From Rhizobium sp. (GTDB lineage: Bacteria > Pseudomonadota > Alphaproteobacteria > Rhizobiales > Rhizobiaceae): a DNA stretch of 64,000 bases. Position numbers and translations under genes: made by a program. The stretch is from assembly GCA_019739215.1 (NCBI GenBank), contig JAHHDR010000024.1, positions 1-64,000 on the forward strand, in the 5' to 3' direction. Below are positions 19,370 to 28,258 of this stretch, in pieces (the first letter of the stretch is position 1; each line of letters opens with the position of its first letter). Below the pieces are notes generated by a model that saw only the letters and a list, made by a program, of their open reading frames with translations, was not told where the DNA came from and searched no databases.

Positions 19370-19864
19370 ATGGACAAGGACACATTCCGCGCCGCGATGC
19401 GCCAGGTCGCCGGGGCGGTGACCGTGGTCACCACGCGCGGCCTGAACGGCGAGCCCCGCGGCGTCACGGCAACCGCTGTCTGTTCGCTGACCGTCGAGCC
19501 TCCTTCGGTCGTCGCCTGCATCAACCGCGAGACCTGGGTCGGGCAGATCGCACCGGAAAGCGGTAATTTCTGCGTCAACGTGCTGACCAAGGCCCAGCAG
19601 CCCGTCGCCGAAACCTTTGCCGGTCGCACGACGCTTTCGGGCGCCGAGCGGTTCCAGGTCGGCGACTGGCAGGATGCCGAGACCGGCGCCCCGGTGCTCG
19701 ACGGCGCAATCGCCAGTTTCGACTGCGATCTCGAACAGGCGGTCGATTTCGCCACCCATGTCATCCTGATCGGCCGCGTCCGCAAGACGCTGAGCGAAAA
19801 CGGCACCGCCGAGCCGCTGGTCTATGTCGATGGCGGCTTCACGACGACACGGCCGGCCGCCTGA
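19370..19864 (+). CDS. Flavin reductase domain protein 1 (StyB/HpaC-like)
   Basis: Supplies reduced flavin to a two-component monooxygenase. The 164-residue protein has the compact flavin-reductase fold: RQVAGAVTVVTT at the start, the flavin-site segment GVTATAVCSLTVEPPSVVACINR (about residues 33-55), FCVNVL, and HVILIGRV near the C-terminus. The start at 19370 is preceded by GAGGAG; a longer reading from 19325 would overlap the operator dyad region and is not supported. It is first in a unit with an SDR and a StyA-like oxygenase, the classic pairing for styrene/indole monooxygenases. Confidence 0.9.
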   Translation: MDKDTFRAAMRQVAGAVTVVTTRGLNGEPRGVTATAVCSLTVEPPSVVACINRETWVGQIAPESGNFCVNVLTKAQQPVAETFAGRTTLSGAERFQVGDWQDAETGAPVLDGAIASFDCDLEQAVDFATHVILIGRVRKTLSENGTAEPLVYVDGGFTTTRPAA

Positions 19865-19917
19865 CCGGTCCTGCCGCCGGACCAGGGTGCGCCTGCAAGC
19901 CTATTCAAGAACAACAG

Positions 19918-20715
19918 ATGGGGAATCCGATGCGTGGATTGAACGGAAAGACGGCGATCATATCGGGCGGGGCCACTCTCATAGGTCAAGCAGTCGCCGC
20001 GACCTTGATCGGCTACGGTGCAAAGGCCGTGATCGCCGACATCAATGAGGTGGACGGCGCTGCCGCCGCCGAGAGGCTCGGGCCGGATGCCAGCTTCATC
20101 CGGACCGACATCACCAGCGACGACGACATCGCAGCCCTTGTGGCGAAGACCGTCGAAACCACCGGCCGGCTCGACTACCTCGTCAACGTCGCCTGCACCT
20201 ATCTCGACAACGGTGCCGAAACGGCCCGTGGCGACTGGCTGAAGGCGCTCGACATCAACATTGTCGGCTCGGTCATGCTGATGCAGGCGGCGCATGCGCA
20301 TCTCAAGGCCAACAAGGGCGCGATCGTGAATTTTGGCTCGATCTCCTCGCGCGTCGCCCAGACGGGCCGCTGGGTCTATCCGGTGTCCAAGGCGGCGATC
20401 CTGCAATTGACCCGAAACCAGGCGATGGACCTTGCGCCCGACGGCATCCGCGTCAATGCGGTCTCGCCCGGCTGGACCTGGTCGAACATCATGGTCCAGC
20501 TCACAGACGGCAACCGCGAGAAGACAGACAAGGTGGCGGCCCCCTTCCACCTGCTCGGCCGCACCGGCGACCCAGAGGAAGTGGGCGAGGCCGTGGCCTT
20601 CCTGCTGTCCGACAATGCGAGCTTCATCACTGGCACCGACATCAAGGTCGACGGCGGCTACACCGCCATGGGGCCTGAGCAGAACGTGCCGGCCATTCCG
20701 AAGCTCATGGAATGA
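19918..20715 (+). CDS. Short-chain dehydrogenase/reductase 1
   Basis: NAD(P)-dependent oxidoreductase of the SDR superfamily, 265 residues. The catalytic Ser (FGSISS, about residue 141), Tyr154 and Lys158 (YPVSK) are present, with C-terminal GTDIKVDGGY. The nucleotide motifs are unusual: the glycine-rich turn reads SGGATLIG (16-23) rather than TGxxxGIG, and the NNAG motif is replaced by VNVACTY. An alternative start is Met5. It lies between the reductase and the StyA-like oxygenase. By analogy with indole clusters it could act on an epoxide- or diol-derived ketone, but this is inference. Confidence 0.9.
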   Translation: MGNPMRGLNGKTAIISGGATLIGQAVAATLIGYGAKAVIADINEVDGAAAAERLGPDASFIRTDITSDDDIAALVAKTVETTGRLDYLVNVACTYLDNGAETARGDWLKALDINIVGSVMLMQAAHAHLKANKGAIVNFGSISSRVAQTGRWVYPVSKAAILQLTRNQAMDLAPDGIRVNAVSPGWTWSNIMVQLTDGNREKTDKVAAPFHLLGRTGDPEEVGEAVAFLLSDNASFITGTDIKVDGGYTAMGPEQNVPAIPKLME

Positions 20716-20758
20716 ACGAGTGAACTCCGAAGACAATCAAAAAATGGGAACTGAAACA

Positions 20759-21997
20759 ATGAGCACATCACGCAAGATCACCATCGTCGGGGGCGGCCAG
20801 TCCGGCCTCCAGCTCGGCTGCGGTCTCCTGTCCGAAGGCTACGAGGTCGATATCGTCCAGAACCGCACTGCCGAACAGGTCCGGTCGGGCAAGGTCCTGT
20901 CCAGCCAGTGCATGTTCGACGACGCATTGCAGAACGAGCGCGATCTCGGGCTGAACTTCTGGGACGGAGAATGCCCCACAGTCGACTCGATCAATTTCGT
21001 CGTGCCCGCTCCCGATGGTTCCGGCAAGAAAGCCATCGACTGGAACGGCATGCTCGACAAGCCGGGCCAGAGCGTCGACCAGCGCGTCAAGGTGCCGCGC
21101 TGGATAGCGGAATTCGAGCGCCGCGGCGGCACCATCACCATCCATGACGCCGGCATCGACGATCTCGAACGCTATGCTAGGCAGTCCGAACTGGTGATCG
21201 TGGCGGCCGGCAAGGGCGACATCGCCAAGCTGTTCGAGCGCGACGCCGAGAAGTCGCCGTTCGACAAGCCGCAGCGCGCACTGGCGCTGACCTATGTCAA
21301 CGGCATGCTGCCGCGCCCGGATCACTCGGCCGTCAACTTCAACCTGATCCCCACGGTCGGCGAATATTTCGTCTTCCCGGCACTGACGGTCAACGGATCT
21401 TGCGACATCATGGTGTTCGAAGGCATTCCCGGCGGTCCGATGGATTGCTGGAAGGACGTCAAGACGCCCGAGGACCATCTCGCCAAGTCGAAATGGATTC
21501 TCGACACGTTCCTGCCTTGGGAAGCCGATCGCAATCGCAACATCTCGCTCACCGACGACAACGGCATTCTGTCAGGCGCCTTCGCACCCACCGTGCGCAA
21601 GCCGATCGGAAAGCTGCCCTCGGGGGCGATCGTGCTCGGCATGGCGGACGCCGTCTGCCTCAACGACCCGATTACCGGCCAGGGTTCCAACAATGCCTCC
21701 AAGGCCGCCAGGGCCTATATGGATGCAATCCTCGCCCAAGGCGACCGGCCGTTCGACGCCGCCTTCATGCAGGGCGCGTTCGACTCCTACTGGAACTACG
21801 CCCAGTTCGTCGTCGGCTGGACCAACGCGCTCTTGCAGCCGCCACCGCCGCATGTGCTCAACATCATGGGTTCGGCCCAGGCCTTCCCTGTTTTGGCCAA
21901 GCGCATCGCCAACGGCTTCAACGACCCGCGCGACTTCTTCCCCTGGTTCGCCGTGCCGGAAGAAGCGGATGCGTATCTGCAGAAGCTTGCAGCCTGA
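20759..21997 (+). CDS. Styrene/indole monooxygenase-like FAD oxygenase (StyA family)
   Basis: Oxygenase of a group E two-component flavoprotein monooxygenase, which epoxidises styrene or indole with FADH2 and O2. 412 residues: FAD-binding GGGQSG at 11-16; SPFDKPQRAL at 166-175, matching a characteristic StyA segment; a second FAD motif DPITGQGSNNAS at 303-314, equivalent to DPVLGQGANMAS in StyA. The start at 20759 has a GGGA-type ribosome site; a GTG/ATG reading upstream would enter the SDR gene. Its own reductase (19370) and SDR (19918) are in the same unit. With an anthranilate pathway next door, indole or a substituted indole is the most economical substrate, but styrene-type substrates cannot be excluded. 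Confidence 0.88.
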   Translation: MSTSRKITIVGGGQSGLQLGCGLLSEGYEVDIVQNRTAEQVRSGKVLSSQCMFDDALQNERDLGLNFWDGECPTVDSINFVVPAPDGSGKKAIDWNGMLDKPGQSVDQRVKVPRWIAEFERRGGTITIHDAGIDDLERYARQSELVIVAAGKGDIAKLFERDAEKSPFDKPQRALALTYVNGMLPRPDHSAVNFNLIPTVGEYFVFPALTVNGSCDIMVFEGIPGGPMDCWKDVKTPEDHLAKSKWILDTFLPWEADRNRNISLTDDNGILSGAFAPTVRKPIGKLPSGAIVLGMADAVCLNDPITGQGSNNASKAARAYMDAILAQGDRPFDAAFMQGAFDSYWNYAQFVVGWTNALLQPPPPHVLNIMGSAQAFPVLAKRIANGFNDPRDFFPWFAVPEEADAYLQKLAA

Positions 21998-22016
21998 TCA
22001 TCAGCACCCCCACACT

Positions 22017-22042
22017 GGCCACGCGCGGCGATGCGCGTGGCC
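22017..22042. terminator. Convergent hairpin terminator candidate
   Basis: GGCCACGCGC, six-base loop, perfect complement: a 10-bp stem 20 bp after the oxygenase stop and 60 bp before the end of the convergent small secreted gene. No T-run. Confidence 0.5.
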
Positions 22043-22101
22043 AACCCAAGATGGAACCAAGCCAAGACGGAGCCGATGCAGTACCGGACGCTCCCGGCAG
22101 C

Positions 22102-22344
22102 CTATCGGTCGGCTCGACGGCTCCGCGAGACGAGCTTAAGGCTGCGGTCCGCCTGGAGGACATAGCGCTCTTCATATTCGTTGCCGTCATAGCGGAACCG
22201 GTGGACCAGGGTGCTCCCGACGGGACTCCTCTGAAGCTTTGAGTGCGGCGCTCCGCCATAGCCGATGCTTCCCGGGATTGGCTCGATCGCGAGGGCCGGG
22301 CTGGCGAAAAGAAGGGCCGTGAGCCCGATAATCGTTTTCTTCAT
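22102..22344 (-). CDS. Small secreted protein of unknown function
   Basis: 80 residues. Residues 1-19 are a signal peptide (MKKTIIGLTALLFASPALA); the mature part is a short basic domain with VGSTLVHRFRYDGNEYEERYVLQ and an Arg-rich end. AAGGAG 8 bp before the ATG supports this start. No family is recognised. It is probably periplasmic and sits between the StyA-like unit and the MarR-like gene, transcribed towards the former. Confidence 0.65.
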   Translation of the reverse strand: MKKTIIGLTALLFASPALAIEPIPGSIGYGGAPHSKLQRSPVGSTLVHRFRYDGNEYEERYVLQADRSLKLVSRSRRADR

Positions 22345-22487
22345 GTCGATACTCCTTCGGGCGGGCGGGCGGGAGCCCTCGCCTGAAACCGGTGTGAAAT
22401 GGAAAGCCTCGCGGTCGGGGCCGGTACCGGACATATGTAATGAGCCGATGCGGCGGTTTCCGTCAGCCGCACTTCACAAAAACGAGA

Positions 22488-23105
22488 TCAGCGACCCGTG
22501 GCACCGCTGGTAGATGAGCCAGGTGCTTCTGCGGCCAGGCCCGATTGCGATGGTTGTCCATGATACCGTCGATGCGTCGCCGCCGTGCGGGCGGCCTGTT
22601 CGTAGATGCCGGTCAGCAGGTCGAGCGTCGCAGCGGCCTCCTGCAACCGGCTCTGGAAGTTCGGCACCGATTGCACGGCCTTAATCAGCAGCGAGGCGCG
22701 GACATCGGCATAGCGATCCGTGACTTCGCGGCCCTTGTCGGTGACCGAATAGGTTACGCCGGAGCGGCCGCTGCCGTTGCGGACCACCAGGCCGGCGCCG
22801 ATCAGCTTGCGCAGGCTATACTGCATGTTGGGAATGTCCTCGCGATTGGCGAGCCGCGCGAGGTCCTTGATGGTCTTGGGCCGGTCATGCATGCGGATGA
22901 TGTGCAGCATGGCATTTTCCGGGCCACTGGCAACGAGGTCGATGACCGAGGCCAGGCATTCGCCCTGCCAGCGGCCGAAGGCCTCGAAGCCGCGCATCAA
23001 CGCATATTCGAGTTCCGCGACATCGACCTCCAGCGGATTGCGCGCGAGGTGCCAACTGCGATCCACCGCCGCTTCCGTCCCGGTCGAATTGCCCTTTGTT
23101 TTCAT
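22488..23105 (-). CDS. MarR-like winged-helix regulator
   Basis: 205 residues. The centre holds a winged-helix domain: KTIKDLARLANREDIPNMQY (helix-turn-helix), then SLRKLIGAGLVVRNGSGRSGVTYSVTDKG, a recognition helix and wing. MarR-type regulators commonly sense aromatic acids or their CoA esters and repress neighbouring catabolic genes. It is divergent from the luciferase-family oxygenase gene across 139 bp containing two dyads. The last ~35 residues look low-complexity and may be poorly ordered. The start at 23105 avoids running into the control region. Confidence 0.8.
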   Translation of the reverse strand: MKTKGNSTGTEAAVDRSWHLARNPLEVDVAELEYALMRGFEAFGRWQGECLASVIDLVASGPENAMLHIIRMHDRPKTIKDLARLANREDIPNMQYSLRKLIGAGLVVRNGSGRSGVTYSVTDKGREVTDRYADVRASLLIKAVQSVPNFQSRLQEAAATLDLLTGIYEQAARTAATHRRYHGQPSQSGLAAEAPGSSTSGATGR

Positions 23106-23166
23106 CACTCTGCTTCCCGATTGCCGACGCAAGACGCGCATTTGCCTGTTTTCCTAGACATCGGCC

Positions 23167-23218
23167 ATCGAATTTCGATTGACAAGCTTTAAGTTTCAAA
23201 TAGATTTTCTATTGTAAA
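23167..23218 (+). promoter_or_regulatory. Promoter with two operator-like dyads before the RutA-like gene
   Basis: TTGACA (23179-23184), 16 bp, then TAGATT (23201-23206). An ATCGAA-N1-TTCGAT dyad (23167-23179) abuts the -35 box. A longer dyad with core AATAGA-TTT-TCTATT (23199-23213; 9 of 11 pairs when extended to 23194-23218) covers the -10 box. Occupancy would block RNA polymerase, so repression is the natural reading, most simply by the divergent MarR-like protein. Confidence 0.6.
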
Positions 23219-23244
23219 TTCTGACAAAAAATCGGGGAACCACC

Positions 23245-24363
23245 ATGACTGAGAACAGCATGTTCGCAGACGGGCAGTTTTTGCTCGGAACCTTCGCCTC
23301 CAATTGCTCGGGCGGCATGTCCGTCACCAAGGTCGAGGAGCGTTGGGACAACTCCTGGGACAACAACCTTCGCCTCGGAAAGATGCTCGATGACGCCGGC
23401 ATCGACTTCATGCTGCCGATCGCCCGCTGGATCGGTTACGGCGGCGAGACCAATTTCCATGGCGGCGTGCTCGAGACCGTGACCTGGGCCGCCGGACTGC
23501 TGGCCAGCACCCGCAACATCAATGTGTTCGCCACCATCCATGTGGCGGCGAACCATCCCGTCGTCGTCGCCAAGCAGATCGCCACGATCGACCAGATCAG
23601 CCGCGGCCGCATCGGCCTCAACATCGTCGCCGGCTGGAACCAGCCGGAATACGAGGCGCTCGGCCTCGACCTGCCCGCCGGCCACGAGGACCGCTACGGC
23701 TATGCCCAGGAATGGTTCGACGTGGTCAAGGCGCTATGGTCGAAGTCCGAGGCCTTCGACTGGGACAGCCCGCATTTCAAGCTGAAGAAGGTGCTGGGCG
23801 ACCCGCGTCCGTCGCGCAAGGTGCCGATCCTCAATGCCGCGGGCTCCGGCCAGGGCCGCGCCTTCGCCGTCAAGAATGCCGATTTCCTGTTCACTCCGGC
23901 CATCGATCTCGAACGGTCGAAGGAAGAGGTGGCCGCGCTCAAACAACAGGGCGCCGATGCCGGCCGCCAGGTCGGCGTGCTGACCTTCAGCCATGTCGTG
24001 TGCCGCCCGACCGAGAAGGAAGCGAAGGACTATCTGCAGCATTTCGGCCAGACCCATGCCGACTGGGAAGCGGTGGACAATCTCGTCCGCCTGCAGTTCG
24101 CCCATGCCCAATCCTTCCCGCATGACCTGCTGGCGCTGATCCGCGACCGCATGGCCGCCGGCCATGGCGGCTTCCCGCTGGTCGGCACGCCGGAGCAGGT
24201 GGCCGAGGGCATCATCGCACTGCATGCCGCCGGCTTCGGTGGCACCACGCTGTCCTTCGTCGATTATGCGGAAGAGTTTCCCTATTTCCGCGACCATGTT
24301 CTGCCGATCCTCGAAGCCCGCGGCATCCGCCGCGCGGCCACGACACATGCGGCCGCGGCCTGA
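23245..24363 (+). CDS. RutA-like luciferase-family flavin monooxygenase
   Basis: 372 residues, alkanal-monooxygenase (LLM) fold. Residues 121-140, ending WNQPEYEALG, and the preceding QIATIDQIS segment closely follow the pattern of RutA, the pyrimidine oxygenase that opens uracil at an amide bond using FMNH2 supplied by a separate reductase. A flavin-reductase gene follows 102 bp downstream, giving a second two-component monooxygenase in this cluster. Related proteins also act on sulfones, nitrilotriacetate and other xenobiotics, so the substrate is open. An attractive inference is ring-opening of an oxidised indole lactam. Confidence 0.85.
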   Translation: MTENSMFADGQFLLGTFASNCSGGMSVTKVEERWDNSWDNNLRLGKMLDDAGIDFMLPIARWIGYGGETNFHGGVLETVTWAAGLLASTRNINVFATIHVAANHPVVVAKQIATIDQISRGRIGLNIVAGWNQPEYEALGLDLPAGHEDRYGYAQEWFDVVKALWSKSEAFDWDSPHFKLKKVLGDPRPSRKVPILNAAGSGQGRAFAVKNADFLFTPAIDLERSKEEVAALKQQGADAGRQVGVLTFSHVVCRPTEKEAKDYLQHFGQTHADWEAVDNLVRLQFAHAQSFPHDLLALIRDRMAAGHGGFPLVGTPEQVAEGIIALHAAGFGGTTLSFVDYAEEFPYFRDHVLPILEARGIRRAATTHAAAA

Positions 24364-24465
24364 CCCGACGCCTGCCGGCGCGATGGCGATGGGGTCGCCG
24401 TCGCGCCGGATTCTCGCGCATCGCACCGCAAGGGTGGCGGCGCGCTTATCGGAGGGAGACTGGAG

Positions 24466-24987
24466 ATGAGAATGGACATGTTCACGGCACCGCTGCCGGA
24501 TCCGGGCGCCTACCGGCTGGCGATGCGCCATTTCGCCGGCAATGTCAGTGTCATCACTGTCGGCACCGGCGATCGCCGCTCCGGCCTCGTCGCCACCTCG
24601 GCCGTGTCGCTGTCCATGGACCCACCGCTGATGCTGGTCTGCGTCAACCGCAGTTCATCCTCCTGGCCGCTTTTCGAGGTTTTCGGACATTTCGGCGTCA
24701 ATTCTCTCGCGCCGCACCACCAGCCGATCGCCGAGCGCTTCACCGGCCAGGGCGGCATCAAGGGCGCGGACCGCTTCGCGCTTGGTCAATGGCGGAACGG
24801 ACCGACCGGCGCGCCGCTTCTGGTCGGAGCCAGTGTCGCGCTTGATTGCGAGATCGAGGACATGATCGAGAAATCCACCCATTCGATCCTGATCGGCCGG
24901 GTGCGCTCGATCGAGATCGCCGAGCAAACCGGCGCCCTGGTCTACTGGCGTGGGGGGTTCCGGCCGATCGGCGCCGTGCCTGCCTGA
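24466..24987 (+). CDS. Flavin reductase domain protein 2
   Basis: 173 residues. FAGNVSVITVGTG, SAVSLSMDPPLMLVCVNRSS and HSILIGRVRSIE correspond to the conserved flavin and NAD(P)H sites of the HpaC/RutF-type reductase family. It is only moderately similar to reductase 1 of the same cluster. GGAGGGAG lies 7 bp before the ATG. It is presumed to feed reduced flavin to the RutA-like oxygenase just upstream. Confidence 0.88.
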   Translation: MRMDMFTAPLPDPGAYRLAMRHFAGNVSVITVGTGDRRSGLVATSAVSLSMDPPLMLVCVNRSSSSWPLFEVFGHFGVNSLAPHHQPIAERFTGQGGIKGADRFALGQWRNGPTGAPLLVGASVALDCEIEDMIEKSTHSILIGRVRSIEIAEQTGALVYWRGGFRPIGAVPA

Positions 24988-25016
24988 GGTCGCGCTGGCG
25001 AGGTCGGTCGAATTAG

Positions 25017-25094
25017 TTTAATCATAAAATATCTCGACGACTTGCGCCTTCGACATTGACAGGTCGCCTCCGCAAACTTATTTTAACCTTAAAA
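25017..25094 (+). promoter_or_regulatory. Promoter with paired TTTA-N4-TAAA sites before the aminobenzoyl-CoA operon
   Basis: Two imperfect 24-bp direct repeats (25017-25040 and 25082-25105; 20 of 24 match), each opening with a dyad: TTTA-ATCA-TAAA, and TTTTAA-CC-TTAAAA (25081-25094). A candidate promoter TTGACA (25056-25061), 17 bp, TATTTT (25079-25084) overlaps the second site. One protein binding both sites could loop or block this promoter. Confidence 0.55.
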
Positions 25095-25141
25095 TATATC
25101 GACGCGGCGTCCCGCCCGTCTGGCGAAAAGAGGGTACTGAC

Positions 25142-27469
25142 ATGCGGATCGTATGCATCGGCGGCGGACCGGCCGGCCTCTATTTCGGGCTCCTGATGAA
25201 GAAACTCCATCCGGAGCATTCGATCACCGTGGTCGAGCGCAACAAGCCCTATGACACATTCGGCTGGGGCGTGGTGTTTTCCGATGCCACCATGGAATCG
25301 ATGAAGGTCTGGGATCCGGAAAGCGCGGCCTCCATCCAGGATGCGTTCAATCATTGGGACGACATCGAGGTATGGTTCAAGGACACCCGTCAGCGCACCA
25401 CCGGGCACGGTTTCGTCGGCATCGGCCGCAAGAAGCTGCTCAACATACTTCAGAGGCGCTGCGAAGATCTGGGCGTCGAACTCGCGTTCGAGACAGAGGT
25501 CGACAGCGATCTCGATTTCCCCGATGCCGACCTGATCATCGCGTCGGACGGATTGAATTCGAAGGTCCGCAACAAATATGCCGAGGTCTTCCAGCCCGAT
25601 CTCGTCGTGCGCCCGAACCGCTATATCTGGCTCGGCACCAACAAGTCCTACGACGCCTTCACCTTCGACTTCCGCAAGACCGACCACGGCTGGTTCCAGG
25701 CGCATATCTACAAGTTCGACGAAAACACGTCGACCTTCATCGTTGAGACGACCGAGGAAGCCTACGAGGCGCATGGCCTCGGCGCGCTCGACCAGCAGGG
25801 CTCGATCGACTTCTGCCAAGACCTGTTCTCTGAGGTCCTCGACGGCGCCTCGCTGATGACCAATGCCCGCCACATGCGCGGCTCGGCCTGGCTCAACTTC
25901 AACCGCCTCATCTGCGGAAAGTGGAGCCACTTCAACGGCAATTCCCATGTCGTGCTGATGGGCGATGCGGCCCATACCGCCCATTTCGCCATCGGCTCGG
26001 GCACCAAGCTCGCCATCGACGACGCGATCGAGCTGGCCAACCAGTTCAACCGGCTGGGTCATCAGAAGGACAAGATTCCAGCCGTCCTCGAAACCTATGA
26101 GGAGATCCGCCGCGTCGACGTCGCCCGCATCCAGAACGCGGCGCGCAACGCCATGGAATGGTTCGAGGTCGTCGGCCGCCGCTATGCCGATACGATGGAG
26201 CCCGAGCAGTTCATGTATTCGATGCTGACGCGCTCGCAGCGCATCAGCCACGAGAATCTCCGCCTGAGGGACGCCAACTGGCTGGAGGGATACGAGCGCT
26301 GGTTTGCGAAGAAGTCAGGCCTCGACACCACGACGAACGACCGCTGCCTGCCGCCGATGTTCACCCCTTACACGCTGCGCGGCGTGACGCTGCCGAACCG
26401 CATCGTGATGTCGCCGATGGCGATGTATTCGGCGAAGGACGGCCTGATCGACGACTTCCACCTCGTCCATATCGGCGCCCGCGCCATGGGCGGCGCCGGC
26501 CTCGTCTTCGGCGAAATGACCTGCGTCTCGCCGGACGGCCGCATCACCCCCGGCTGCCTCGGCCTCTGGAACGACGAACAGGCCGAGGGCTGGAAGCGGC
26601 TCGTCGAGTTCGTGCATTTCAACACGCCCGCCAAGGTCGGCATCCAGCTCGGCCATGCCGGCCGCAAAGGATCGACCAAGCTGGCCTGGGATGGCATCGA
26701 CCAGCCGCTGGACGAGGGAGGCTGGCCGCTGGTCTCGGCCTCGGCGCTGCCTTATCTCAAGCATAGCCAGGTGCCGAAGGCGATGGACCGCGCCGATCTC
26801 GACCGCGTGCTGGCCGACCATGTCCGGGCCGCCGAGCGTGCCGCCGCGACCGGCGCCGACTGGCTCGAACTGCACTGCGCCCACGGCTACCTGCTCTCGA
26901 GCTTCCTCTCGCCGCTGACCAACACCCGCACCGACGATTATGGCGGCGACCATGCGGCGCGCGCAAAATATCCGCTCGAAGTGTTCCGCGCGGTCCGTGC
27001 GGTCTGGCCGGAAGACAGGCCGATTTCCGTGCGCCTCTCCTGCCACGACTGGTTCGACGGCGGCAACACGCCCGAGGATGCCGCGATCTTCGCGGCCATG
27101 TTCAAGGAGGCTGGCGCCGACATGATCGACTGCTCGTCGGGCCAGGTGTGGAAGGAAGAAAAGCCGGTCTATGGCCGCCTGTTCCAGACGCCGTTCTCCG
27201 ACAAGATCCGCAACGAGGTCGGCATCCCCACGATCGCGGTCGGCGCCATCTCCGAGGCCGACCACGCCAATTCGATCATCGCCGCCGGCCGCGCCGATCT
27301 CTGCGCCGTGGCCCGTCCGCATCTCGCGGATCCCGCCTGGACGCTGCATGAGGCTGCGAAGATCGGCATCACCTCGGTGCCCTGGCCGAAGCAGTATTAT
27401 TCGGGCAAGGCGCAATACGAGACCAATCTCGTCCGCGAGAAGCAGGCCATCGCCGCCGGGGCGAAATAA
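25142..27469 (+). CDS. 2-aminobenzoyl-CoA (anthraniloyl-CoA) monooxygenase/reductase-like fusion
   Basis: 775 residues, two enzymes in one chain. Residues 1-390 are a PHBH-like FAD monooxygenase: GGGPAG at 7-12, SDG at 135-137, and GDAAH at 274-278. Residues ~403-775 are an Old Yellow Enzyme/2,4-dienoyl-CoA-reductase-like FMN domain: [22 protein letters not shown], and the FMN site near [12 protein letters not shown]. This architecture is known from the Azoarcus evansii 2-aminobenzoyl-CoA monooxygenase/reductase, which hydroxylates and then reduces the ring so that beta-oxidation can follow; salicylyl-CoA hydroxylases share the first half. The downstream beta-oxidation genes match that pathway. 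It is first gene of a seven-gene operon. Confidence 0.92.
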   Translation: MRIVCIGGGPAGLYFGLLMKKLHPEHSITVVERNKPYDTFGWGVVFSDATMESMKVWDPESAASIQDAFNHWDDIEVWFKDTRQRTTGHGFVGIGRKKLLNILQRRCEDLGVELAFETEVDSDLDFPDADLIIASDGLNSKVRNKYAEVFQPDLVVRPNRYIWLGTNKSYDAFTFDFRKTDHGWFQAHIYKFDENTSTFIVETTEEAYEAHGLGALDQQGSIDFCQDLFSEVLDGASLMTNARHMRGSAWLNFNRLICGKWSHFNGNSHVVLMGDAAHTAHFAIGSGTKLAIDDAIELANQFNRLGHQKDKIPAVLETYEEIRRVDVARIQNAARNAMEWFEVVGRRYADTMEPEQFMYSMLTRSQRISHENLRLRDANWLEGYERWFAKKSGLDTTTNDRCLPPMFTPYTLRGVTLPNRIVMSPMAMYSAKDGLIDDFHLVHIGARAMGGAGLVFGEMTCVSPDGRITPGCLGLWNDEQAEGWKRLVEFVHFNTPAKVGIQLGHAGRKGSTKLAWDGIDQPLDEGGWPLVSASALPYLKHSQVPKAMDRADLDRVLADHVRAAERAAATGADWLELHCAHGYLLSSFLSPLTNTRTDDYGGDHAARAKYPLEVFRAVRAVWPEDRPISVRLSCHDWFDGGNTPEDAAIFAAMFKEAGADMIDCSSGQVWKEEKPVYGRLFQTPFSDKIRNEVGIPTIAVGAISEADHANSIIAAGRADLCAVARPHLADPAWTLHEAAKIGITSVPWPKQYYSGKAQYETNLVREKQAIAAGAK

Positions 27470-27472
27470 GCG

Positions 27473-28258
27473 ATGTCGGGCACTTTGGGAGGTCATCACG
27501 CGCTGGTCACCGGCGCCGGCAGCGGCATCGGCGCCGCGATCGCCCGCGCGCTGGTCGGCGCCGGTGTGAGGGTAACGCTGGCCGGGCGGCGGCGCGAGCC
27601 GCTCGATGCGTTGGCCCGGGATCTTCCTGGCGAGTCTGCCTTCGTCGCCGATGGTTTCGATGTGACCGACGCGTCAGCGATTGCGGCCGGGTTAGAAAAG
27701 GCGAAGGCCGCCTTCGGACCCGTCACCATCCTCGTCAACAATGCCGGCGAAGCGCCGAGCGCGCCGTTCGAGAAGACCTCGCTCGACATGTGGTCGCATG
27801 TCCTGTCGGTAGACCTGACCGGCGTCTTCAACGTGACGCAGGCGGTGCTGCCGGATCTCAAGGCGCATGGCGCGGGTGCCCGGATCATCAACATCGCCTC
27901 GACGGCCGGCCTGACCGGCTATGCCTATGTGGCGGCCTATTGCGCCGCCAAGCATGGCGTCATCGGGCTGACCCGGGCGCTGGCGCTCGAACTGGCGAAG
28001 AAGGGCGTGACGGTCAACGCCGTCTGCCCCGGCTTCACCGACACCCCGATTATCGCGCGCTCCATCGCCGAGATCGTCGCCAAGACCGGGCGCAGCGAGG
28101 AGCAGGCTCTGGCGGAATTCACCAAGACCAATCCACAGGGCAGACTGATCAGGCCCGAGGAAGTGGCGAATACGGTTCTCTGGTTGGCATCCCCGGATGC
28201 CGGCTCGATCAATGGGCAGGCAATCGCAATTGCCGGTGGGGAGGTCATGGCGGGATGA
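27473..28258 (+). CDS. Short-chain dehydrogenase/reductase 2
   Basis: 261 residues with every classical SDR motif: TGAGSGIG (13-20), NNAG (89-92), Ser143, Tyr156 and Lys160, and a C-terminal cofactor/substrate loop. Three bases after the preceding stop, and its own stop overlaps the next start (ATGA). It is probably a 3-hydroxyacyl-CoA or alicyclic-alcohol dehydrogenase for the ring-derived CoA ester. Confidence 0.9.
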   Translation: MSGTLGGHHALVTGAGSGIGAAIARALVGAGVRVTLAGRRREPLDALARDLPGESAFVADGFDVTDASAIAAGLEKAKAAFGPVTILVNNAGEAPSAPFEKTSLDMWSHVLSVDLTGVFNVTQAVLPDLKAHGAGARIINIASTAGLTGYAYVAAYCAAKHGVIGLTRALALELAKKGVTVNAVCPGFTDTPIIARSIAEIVAKTGRSEEQALAEFTKTNPQGRLIRPEEVANTVLWLASPDAGSINGQAIAIAGGEVMAG

